Below are positions 1-6,043 of a DNA stretch of 9,061 bases, piece after piece (positions within the stretch are counted from its first letter, which is position 1; each line of letters opens with the position of its first letter). The translations under genes were made by a program, and so were the position numbers. The DNA is from Bacteroidales bacterium. GTDB taxonomy: Bacteria > Bacteroidota > Bacteroidia > Bacteroidales > PUMT01. The notes beneath the pieces were generated by a model that searched no databases, was not told where the DNA came from, and saw nothing but the letters and a program-made list of their open reading frames with translations. Location of the stretch: the NCBI GenBank assembly GCA_007132365.1, contig SLOS01000378.1, forward strand, positions 1-9,061, in the 5' to 3' direction.

Positions 1-25
1 AATTTTTTCTTTGTATTTTTCATCT

Positions 26-96
26 GAAAAGTGATGTTTTTTTGTTTGTGTTTTTTGATTTAACACCTTAAATATAAGCAAAATACATCACTTTTC
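26..96. repeat. Inverted repeat with perfect 12-bp arms
   Basis: The arms gaaaagtgatgt (26-37) and acatcacttttc (85-96) are perfect reverse complements, separated by 47 AT-rich bases. They lie downstream of the minus-strand gene that ends at 168. The transcript of that gene could fold them into a long-loop stem, or they could be paired protein-binding sites. The long loop and the lack of a clean U-tract make a standard intrinsic terminator unlikely. The arms are seen directly; any function is inference. Confidence 0.5.
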
Positions 97-129
97 CTTG
101 TTTTTATTTTAATTTTTTAAGTAATAAAG

Positions 130-149
130 GTATTTTCTGAAAAAAATAC
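130..149 (-). terminator. Possible weak AT-rich terminator hairpin after paralogue A
   Basis: gtatttt (130-136) and aaaatac (143-149) form a perfect 7-bp stem with a 6-base loop, about 20 bases past the stop codon of the minus-strand gene. The stem is almost all A/T, so it would be weak. Position and orientation fit a terminator, but this is tentative. Confidence 0.25.
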
Positions 150-167
150 TATCCGCTTTTATAATTT

Positions 168-1397
168 TTATTTCCAGAGAACATGTTCATAAGGACATAC
201 AATCTCTTCTGAGCTGGTGACCACATCAATGGATGTATTGGGTGCCAGCGGGTTGCCTCCACCAACCGGGAATTCACCCGGAATGATCCGGGTACCTTTA
301 CCTCCTGTGGGAGTCCAGTGCGCATCTCCAATGTTAAATTTCACCTTGCCCTCGTCTGGAACAGAATTTAAAACCAGGCGCACATATTTGTAAATCTTTC
401 TTGTTTCATTAACAAGTTCCTCACGTAATTCGGCAGAAAAATTCTGATCACAACGGATTGAAGGAAATGATGACCCATCCACAGCGTAGATACCGTAATC
501 TCTTATAGCCTCTGCAAGCCTCTTTCCCTTTTCGGTTAAACCCAGAGTATCCAGGTCAGGACCTCCTTTGTCTTCAGGAGGGATGGCCCACAAACTCCCA
601 TAAGGAATATTACCCGTATTATACCCTGCTGTTGAATAAGCATTTCCATCCATTCCAATGGCAGGCCACCATACTTCTCTTCCCAGCATCACAGCAAAAT
701 GTTCTGGATATCGTGGCAAGACCATCTGAAGTGCATGGCCAATGGGATGGCCTTCCTTTGCTATCTCCCATCCCCTTAATAAACCAAATGCCAGTGTAGA
801 ACCTGAGGCGCTTGTGCCTATACGCCTTGCAAGTTCTGAACCATGACCCAGATCATCCAGCCTGCTACTCATGTGGATACTGGCCTGAGGATTCCCATCA
901 TTCCAGGTAAACCTGAAGAATTCGTGATACGTTTCTGATGCCCTGTCATACACCCCGACCGTACCATCTGTGTTGCAAGCAAAATCGGGCATTATATAAT
1001 CAGAGTTTTTCGGAAATCTGACATCAACGGGAAAATGACCGGGACTCATTGGAGAGCATTCACGAATTGTAACAGTTTTAACAGGGCCATCAGGTTCAGC
1101 CGCAACAAAAAACAATCCCCAGGGTTCTGTGCCCACATTCATGTTTAGCCGACTTCCCTTGAGCCAGTCCTGAACAGCAGGATGATCCTCATCTGCATAA
1201 ACGGCTCCGGTGCCGATAGGCCGGTGATGGGCACTGTACTGGTTAAAAGGATTGTAAAACCAGTCATTTTGATAATCCTGGGCAAAGCAGACACCGGGAA
1301 TCAATATAAATGCCAGTGCAAAAAAAGTTAATAATAAGTCTTCATTTACTTTTTGCTTTATTCTGCTTACTGAATTAAATTCTGAATTGTTAATCAT
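168..1397 (-). CDS. Secreted protein of an uncharacterised family, paralogue A
   Basis: The product is 409 aa. Residues 1-39 look like a Sec signal peptide: a long polar n-region, a hydrophobic stretch at about 20-38, and cleavage after CFA before QDYQ. The mature protein has no membrane segment. It is about 70% identical by eye to the product of 2973-4160. Stretches kept in both copies include NPFNQYSAHHRPIGTG (49-64), RLDDLGHG (179-186), KEGHPIGHALQM (214-225), EVWWPA (241-246), NTGNIPYGSLWAIPP (260-274) and RDYGIY (299-304). Cys114 and Cys141 are also shared and could form a disulfide. The GHxxGHAL and YGxYxxDG pattern recalls uncharacterised secreted proteins I associate with actinobacteria and Bacteroidota; I cannot assign an enzyme class. 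The ATG at 1397 overlaps the stop of a sulfatase relic as ATGA. The final 18 or so residues differ entirely from paralogue B. A periplasmic or secreted glycan-active role is inferred from context only. Confidence 0.85.
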   Translation of the reverse strand: MINNSEFNSVSRIKQKVNEDLLLTFFALAFILIPGVCFAQDYQNDWFYNPFNQYSAHHRPIGTGAVYADEDHPAVQDWLKGSRLNMNVGTEPWGLFFVAAEPDGPVKTVTIRECSPMSPGHFPVDVRFPKNSDYIMPDFACNTDGTVGVYDRASETYHEFFRFTWNDGNPQASIHMSSRLDDLGHGSELARRIGTSASGSTLAFGLLRGWEIAKEGHPIGHALQMVLPRYPEHFAVMLGREVWWPAIGMDGNAYSTAGYNTGNIPYGSLWAIPPEDKGGPDLDTLGLTEKGKRLAEAIRDYGIYAVDGSSFPSIRCDQNFSAELREELVNETRKIYKYVRLVLNSVPDEGKVKFNIGDAHWTPTGGKGTRIIPGEFPVGGGNPLAPNTSIDVVTSSEEIVCPYEHVLWK

Positions 1398-1612
1398 AAT
1401 AACAGATCTGTCGTTTCATAAGGGTCATTCAAAATATCATACAGTTGTCCCGTCGGACTATGCATGATCTGCCAGGGTGGCCCCTGAATCCTCGGCTGGT
1501 AACCGGGTGTCCTGAAATCAAAGCCTCCCGAACCTTTTGTGTCAAGAATCAGTTTCCACCTGTTTGTCCGGATTGAAAGGACACCGGTTTTAAAATCATT
1601 TATCTTGTAAAC
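1394..1612 (-). pseudogene. Relic of a sulfatase (S1-type) C-terminus
   Basis: This minus-strand frame has 72 codons and a stop but no usable start; the frame is closed by a stop at 1625-1627. The peptide includes VLSIRTNRWKLILDTKGSGG and later GQLYDILNDPYETTDL. This is the arrangement seen at the C-terminus of formylglycine-dependent arylsulfatases: an IRxxxWKLI strand, a GSGG turn, then a LYDLxxDPxETTNL-like segment. Full family members have roughly 450-550 residues, so the catalytic N-terminal domain with its CxPxR site is missing. The piece is also cut at the 3' end. It stops just after TDL, where sequence shared with the leader of paralogue B begins (1391-1402). Its TGA overlaps the ATG of the next gene. 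It begins immediately after the DUF4185-like gene, so it is a fragment trapped between two intact genes. Confidence 0.75.
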
Positions 1613-1614
1613 CG

Positions 1615-2976
1615 TTACTCGGTTTCAATTGTAATAAGCATCTGATTCCAGGTATAATTAACTGTATGTGACCTTCCCTCCTCATCTCTCATAGCATCCG
1701 ACCAGACTAACACCATCTCTTTACCATCCTCACTAATCCATTTCGGAGATAGTTTTGGCTGGTAAGTCAGCTCATCAGGATGATCAGCGACCCAGTACTC
1801 CGTATAAAAAAAATTGTGCCAGGGCCCATAAGGCTTCTCGGAATACCAAAAACCCAGGCTACCAGTTTGATTGTGCATCCAGGTGTTAAAATAGTCATTA
1901 TCCGAAGCACTGAAGTCCCCTGATCTACCTCCATAAGTCCCCCCATTAACCATAATATAAAGACCCAGACCCTCATTCCAGACAACTGAAGGAAGCCAGG
2001 AATACCAGCCAAAGTAGTCACCGGCATCATTTGTTTCAGGAAACTCATAGACATAACCTCGTTGTGAGAGATCACTACTCCACTCAGGCTGGTTGTTTTT
2101 GCCGTAACTAACAAAATATTCCCAGGAATCTCGTTTACCTAATTCGTTTTTGGGTACACGGGCAAGCAAAAGTTTATGAGCATATGCTCCCTCTGGTGAA
2201 TAAATATATACATAATTGTCTTCAGATGCTGAATGATCCCTGCCTTCCTGAACAAAGTCAACCCATCCAAACGGCCAGGCGGTTATTTCTTCGCGAGTGA
2301 TGCCTTCTTCCTCAAAAAAGAACATCTCACCTGGTGTTACTTCATCCCATTCCCGGGCTTTACCGCGTGCGCGCGCGGGATCCATACTCAAAACCTCACC
2401 ATCACGGTTAACCGGTCCCCACGCCTTGCCATCATCACTTGATTTAAGCAGTTTGATGCCGCGGAAAGGACCTGAAAAGTGGTGGCGCCGTGTTTTTGAT
2501 AGGGCAGAATAGATATTACCGTCAACAGAAATAATTCCATACCCGAACCAACTCCATATACGACTCGGGAATTCAGGGTAATCAGGAATATCTTCTATAA
2601 CAAAATCATCGTGATTGCCAATAATTCTGTATACACGATTATGAAATTCAGGCACCAGCGAATCACCACCATCCGCTCCTGACTCATTAAGGTGCCGGTA
2701 CATACCCCTTCCAATGAATTCTAACGGTTCACCATGATACAGTCCTAACCAGTTGCCATCGCACATATTGGTAAGTTGAGAATTGTATGCAGCCCAGGTA
2801 AGGCACCAATTATCCCCCCTACCACCCTCACGGAATATGGTCTCATATTGAAATGTAACTCCAATGGGTACTTCTTTTTTTTGTGCACATCCTAGAATGC
2901 TAACTATGACGAGAATAATAACAAATAAAGTCTTCATATTTAATAACTTAAAGGCTGAAAATTGCAATTTATTCAT
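1615..2976 (-). CDS. DUF4185-like lipoprotein, putative glycan-active beta-propeller
   Basis: The product is 453 aa. The N-terminus MKTLFVIILVIVSILGC (residues 14-30) is a lipoprotein signal peptide with lipobox ILGC, so the mature protein is anchored at Cys30. The body looks like DUF4185: GDNWCLTWAAYNSQLTNMCDG (54-74) with acidic residues 55 and 73, SWLPSVVWNEGLGLYIMVNG (326-345), LGFWYSEKPYGPW (374-386), and YQPKLSPKWISEDGKEMVLV (405-424). Some DUF4185 proteins are known mycobacterial endo-D-arabinanases (GH183). The fold is therefore a five-bladed propeller compatible with glycoside hydrolysis, but substrate and activity here are not predictable. The ATG at 2976 overlaps the TGA of paralogue B, suggesting translational coupling. 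The internal ATG at 2937 gives a more standard short signal peptide and is an alternative start. The C-terminus looks natural, so the gene seems intact. A GH43-type or other propeller protein is the main alternative. Confidence 0.75.
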   Translation of the reverse strand: MNKLQFSAFKLLNMKTLFVIILVIVSILGCAQKKEVPIGVTFQYETIFREGGRGDNWCLTWAAYNSQLTNMCDGNWLGLYHGEPLEFIGRGMYRHLNESGADGGDSLVPEFHNRVYRIIGNHDDFVIEDIPDYPEFPSRIWSWFGYGIISVDGNIYSALSKTRRHHFSGPFRGIKLLKSSDDGKAWGPVNRDGEVLSMDPARARGKAREWDEVTPGEMFFFEEEGITREEITAWPFGWVDFVQEGRDHSASEDNYVYIYSPEGAYAHKLLLARVPKNELGKRDSWEYFVSYGKNNQPEWSSDLSQRGYVYEFPETNDAGDYFGWYSWLPSVVWNEGLGLYIMVNGGTYGGRSGDFSASDNDYFNTWMHNQTGSLGFWYSEKPYGPWHNFFYTEYWVADHPDELTYQPKLSPKWISEDGKEMVLVWSDAMRDEEGRSHTVNYTWNQMLITIETE

Positions 2977-4160
2977 TTATTGGCATCCAAAGCTGTGTTG
3001 GGAGCAAGAGGCGTGCCTCCACCTGCAGGAAATTCGCCGGAAATAATTTGTTTATTTAGTACTCCGGTAGGTTGTAACGGGTCGTCACCTACATTAAAAA
3101 TTACCTTTCCCTCTTCAGGCACAGAGTTTTCGACCAGGCGTAAATATTTATAGAATTTCCTGGTTTCTGTTACCAGTTCATCTCTTAAATCCGAAGAGAA
3201 GTCCTGATCGGCACGAAGTGTCGGTTGACCTCCACCATCTATAACATATATTCCATAATCGCGTATGCACTCGGCAAGCCGCTTTCCTTTCTCTGTAAGG
3301 CCAAGTTTATCAAGATCAGGACCACCTTGGGATACAGGTGGAATGGCCCACAGGCTTCCATAAGGAATGTTACCTGTATTGTGGGAAGGATTGGTATAAG
3401 CGGATCCATCCATGCTTACCGCAGGCCACCATACTTCCCTGCTAAGCATATTAGTTGCACTATCAAATGTACGCGGAACAACCATCTGAAGAGCATGGCC
3501 AATAGGGTGCCCTTCTTTTCTAACTTCCCATCCCCGTAATAACCCGAAGGCCAGGGCAACACCTGAAGCACTCGTCCCTATGCGCTCCGCAAGCTTTGTA
3601 CCATGCCCCAGATCGTCCAGTCTGCTGGACCTGTGAATACTGGCCTGTGGATTTCCATTATACCAGGCAAACCTGAAAAATTCATGATATGTACCTGCAA
3701 TCCTGTCATATACCGCTAGAACACCGTCTCTGTCGCAGGGGAAATCGGGCATTATTTCATCAGCATTGCAGGGAAACCTGACATTAACAGGGAAAGTACT
3801 GGGATTAATAGGCGAGCATTCACGTATTGTGACAGTTTTTAAGAAACTGTCTGATTCACCAGCGACAAAATTTAATCCCCAGGGGGTGGTACCCGGAGTG
3901 ATGTTTATCTGAGAACCTTTGAGCCAGTCCTGCACTGCGGGATGATCCTCATCTGCATAAACGGCTCCTGTGCCGATAGGCCGGTGATGGGCACTGTACT
4001 GGTTAAAAGGATTATAAAACCAGTCATTTTGGTAATCCTGGGCCAAACAGATCAAGGGAATAAATATAAATGCCAGTGCCAGAAAAGTAAAAAATAATAA
4101 AACTTCATTCACTTTTTGCCTTATTCTGCCTGCTGAAATAAATTCTGAATTGCTAATCAT
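2973..4160 (-). CDS. Secreted protein of an uncharacterised family, paralogue B
   Basis: The product is 395 aa. The signal peptide covers residues 1-40 (hydrophobic core about 20-38, cleavage after CLA). The mature protein aligns with paralogue A along nearly its whole length. After the shared LAPNT segment it ends within a few residues, whereas A has a different longer tail. The first 43 mature residues are identical in both. Conserved blocks include the Cys of TIRECSP, RLDDLGHG, KEGHPIGHALQM, EVWWPA, NTGNIPYGSLWAIPP and RDYGIYVIDGG. The stop TGA overlaps the ATG of the DUF4185-like gene, so the two are probably co-translated and may act on the same substrate. The only upstream neighbour on this strand is a decayed third copy. 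I do not recognise a characterised family; a lyase, hydrolase or carbohydrate-binding role is possible. The start at 4160 is preceded by ttatt, as in paralogue A. Confidence 0.85.
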   Translation of the reverse strand: MISNSEFISAGRIRQKVNEVLLFFTFLALAFIFIPLICLAQDYQNDWFYNPFNQYSAHHRPIGTGAVYADEDHPAVQDWLKGSQINITPGTTPWGLNFVAGESDSFLKTVTIRECSPINPSTFPVNVRFPCNADEIMPDFPCDRDGVLAVYDRIAGTYHEFFRFAWYNGNPQASIHRSSRLDDLGHGTKLAERIGTSASGVALAFGLLRGWEVRKEGHPIGHALQMVVPRTFDSATNMLSREVWWPAVSMDGSAYTNPSHNTGNIPYGSLWAIPPVSQGGPDLDKLGLTEKGKRLAECIRDYGIYVIDGGGQPTLRADQDFSSDLRDELVTETRKFYKYLRLVENSVPEEGKVIFNVGDDPLQPTGVLNKQIISGEFPAGGGTPLAPNTALDANK

Positions 4161-4655
4161 AATAATTATTAATTTAGTTTTTATTTAAACCCACATTGCC
4201 TAGAGATAATGATCTTAAATGCAAATCGGCAGATCCCTTTTCTATTTAAGTCCTCTGAATATTGTCAAAGCGTTCTGGAGCGCTCGTGCAGGCTTCCCCA
4301 CACCCCTGGCAGGAAATTCTCCAGGTATAATTTGCTAATTTATCCCTCCGGCAGGATTCAAAGGCTCACTGCCAAAATTAAACTTCACCTTCTTTATTCA
4401 GGCAGTGATGCAATATACGAAATTAAGCCTGATAACTCAGTTTTTTAATCACTTTTGTAAAAGAAAAGTATCAACTCTTTAAAGCCGATGAGAAATGGAA
4501 GATATTACATGGTATTCAGTAACCAAACAAGTAAGTTAATTATGCCGGGCTTTAAGGTTTTAAAAAATCTCTGCAGACTCCCGACCTGAGCATTTCCAAT
4601 ATTCCTGGCACATCCATATTACACAAACTTAAATTAAACATTTAAACCCTAATCC
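4161..4655. other. Divergent intergenic region, 495 bases
   Basis: This gap separates the minus-strand cluster (start 4160) from the plus-strand FG-GAP gene (start 4656), so promoters for both should lie here. Apart from the decayed paralogue tail at about 4264-4412, it holds no recognisable gene or RNA. The parts next to each start codon are AT-rich. I could not find a convincing Bacteroidota promoter (TTG at -33 with TAnnTTTG at -7) on either strand. Confidence 0.6.
4264..4412 (-). pseudogene. Decayed 3' end of a third A/B-family paralogue
   Basis: On the minus strand this stretch translates, across frames, to a tail parallel to paralogues A and B. SLPE corresponds to SVPE, and KFNFGSEPLNPAGGIN, a stop, then QIIPGEFPARG corresponds to the KVIFNVG...NKQIISGEFPAGGG region of B. 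The nucleotide match to 2980-3125 is visible by eye, for example gcaggaaattc, then ataattt, then a ctccgg(c/t)agg block. A TAG replaces a lysine codon at 4335-4337, an extra TAA and frameshift fall near 4388-4400, and another frameshift follows GEFPARG. Only about 50 codons remain, so this is a non-functional remnant of a former third gene. Confidence 0.75.
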
Positions 4656-5324
4656 ATGAAACAACTGAAACAACTTATAACGACAATCATTTTATTTGGA
4701 TTCACCCTGTCAACCGCAGCCCAAAATCCAGGAACATTTAAAAGACTGATTATTGACGATGATCCTCCAATCAGCAGAATATGGGCGAAAGGCAAAGGCG
4801 ACTTTAATGGTAACGGGTTTACTGATTTTATGATAGCAGGTGAAGGCTCTGTTATTTGGTATGAAAATCCAGCCCAATCCGGCAGGACGGAGTGGATCAG
4901 ACACATTGCATATAGTGGCCCGAATATCGGCTTTGAAGGATGTGCAGTAGGTGACATCAATAATAACGGTCATCTTGACATTGTAATTGGTGGTTATCAC
5001 ACGAGTATGGTTTATATTCTGGAAAATCCGGGTTATGGAGCAGGACCATGGAAGATTCACCCGATCGGCGGCCCTAAAACAGATGCCACATATTTATATG
5101 ATCTCGATGGCGATGGTAAACTTGAAATTATTACCAGGGCCTCTGAATTATGGTCGGGTGGTGTTGGCAGAGATATTCAGATTTGGAAATTAACCGGCAA
5201 GGACCCCTTTAATGCTACCAGCTGGAACAGGGTCAGGGCTAACAGAAGAGATGTTGGAACAGGCGAACATTTTAATATCGGGGATGTGAACAGTAACGGA
5301 AAAATGGATATAATTAATGTATAA
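4656..5324 (+). CDS. FG-GAP/VCBS repeat secreted protein, N-terminal part (frameshifted gene)
   Basis: This 222-aa reading frame begins with a Sec signal peptide (residues 1-22, ending TAA before QNPG). It carries calcium-binding DxNxNGxxD loops typical of FG-GAP/VCBS beta-propeller blades: DFNGNGFTD (49-57), DINNNGHLD (100-108), DLDGDGKLE (149-157) and DVNSNGKMD (210-218). The loops recur about every 50-60 residues. The frame ends abruptly just after the fourth loop (MDIINV), in the middle of a blade. The next blade continues in another frame 8 bases upstream of this stop. This half is therefore most likely the front of a broken or mis-sequenced gene of about 345 codons. Such proteins are secreted and usually act in carbohydrate binding or adhesion; the exact role is unknown. 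It is the only plus-strand gene here, flanked by minus-strand genes. Confidence 0.7.
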   Translation: MKQLKQLITTIILFGFTLSTAAQNPGTFKRLIIDDDPPISRIWAKGKGDFNGNGFTDFMIAGEGSVIWYENPAQSGRTEWIRHIAYSGPNIGFEGCAVGDINNNGHLDIVIGGYHTSMVYILENPGYGAGPWKIHPIGGPKTDATYLYDLDGDGKLEIITRASELWSGGVGRDIQIWKLTGKDPFNATSWNRVRANRRDVGTGEHFNIGDVNSNGKMDIINV

Positions 5325-5685
5325 GACTGCTGTTTATTTTGCCCCGGAAGATCCAACTCAGGGGAACTGGACAGAGCATGTCATAGATGATAATGTGCAG
5401 TGTATCACTCATGCCCTAGGGGTTTATGATTTTAACAACAATGGATTGCTGGATGTATTCACCGCTGAAATGGAACAAAGCGACTATCCACATGAAGTCA
5501 GGATATACTTTAACAATTCCAATGGTACCTCATGGACAAAAGAGGTCATTTCAACTAGTGGTTCTCACTGGAATCAATTTGCAGACATTGATAATGATGG
5601 AGACATCGATATTTTTGGTGCAAATCATGGCAGTACAGGCCAGCCGGTTGTTGAAATATGGGTGAACCAGACTTTATCGCCTTAA
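5317..5685 (+). CDS. FG-GAP/VCBS repeat protein, C-terminal part (frameshifted gene)
   Basis: This 122-aa frame overlaps the end of the preceding one by 8 bases (atgtataa) and is shifted by one base. It lacks a signal peptide and begins inside a blade (KTAVYFAPEDP). It continues the same repeat with calcium loops DFNNNGLLD (38-46) and DIDNDGDID (90-98). Measured as one fused protein, loop spacing stays near 50 residues across the junction, which argues for a single ancestral gene. It ends with VVEIWVNQ, a usual last strand for such propellers. The ATG at 5317 could in principle restart translation by termination-reinitiation, but a half propeller without a signal peptide would not be exported. 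A single-base indel, either real or a sequencing error, is the simpler reading. Confidence 0.65.
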   Translation: MYKTAVYFAPEDPTQGNWTEHVIDDNVQCITHALGVYDFNNNGLLDVFTAEMEQSDYPHEVRIYFNNSNGTSWTKEVISTSGSHWNQFADIDNDGDIDIFGANHGSTGQPVVEIWVNQTLSP

Positions 5686-6043
5686 CCTCCCTTCTCTTTT
5701 TACCGGGAGATACAGTCAGGCAAACGAAATCCCTGCCAGAGTGATCATTAATAGTTGCTACCGGAGGATGATTAGAATGACTGTATAATGGGTTAACGAA
5801 CGGTACATTGCATTATTCTTGCGTCAAAATCATTCTGGATAGCGGTCCGGGGGAGCCGACCTGTGGCCACTCTTGTGTCATTATAATAAATCATTATAAA
5901 TATTACCTATATAACACCATGTATCTCCTGCAGGTTCAGGCATGAAAAAATGGCTCGTACTTCTTTTGAAATCTGGTAATCCGTGAAACATAAGCAGCAT
6001 GTCTTTGTGGATTGTTGCATAAAGATTAATATAACGGCGTTTT
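5686..6043. other. Convergent intergenic region, 358 bases, nothing recognised
   Basis: This lies between the stop of the plus-strand FG-GAP gene and the stop of the minus-strand phosphatase gene. A 5-bp ctccc/gggag pairing just after 5685 could be part of a weak terminator, but I see no strong hairpin with a U-tract on either strand. A 67-codon minus-strand frame (5881-6084) overlaps the phosphatase tail, shows no domain, and is not called a gene. No tRNA, sRNA or mobile-element signature is evident. Confidence 0.5.

Noticed and set aside
1767..2114. Minus-strand 115-codon frame within the DUF4185-like gene
   Set aside because: It is an out-of-frame shadow of a gene with clear family motifs.
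2363..2380. CG-rich alternating tract (ccgcgtgcgcgcgcggga) inside the DUF4185-like gene
   Set aside because: It encodes an in-frame DPARARG segment without interrupting the protein. It is short and has no sign of insertion.
4209..4448. Plus-strand 79-codon frame in the divergent intergenic region
   Set aside because: It is antisense to the decayed third paralogue, and its peptide resembles no family.
4477..4555. Imperfect inverted repeat (cttta(a)agcc / ggctttaag) in the divergent region
   Set aside because: Short, imperfect, with a long spacer; not distinguishable from chance.
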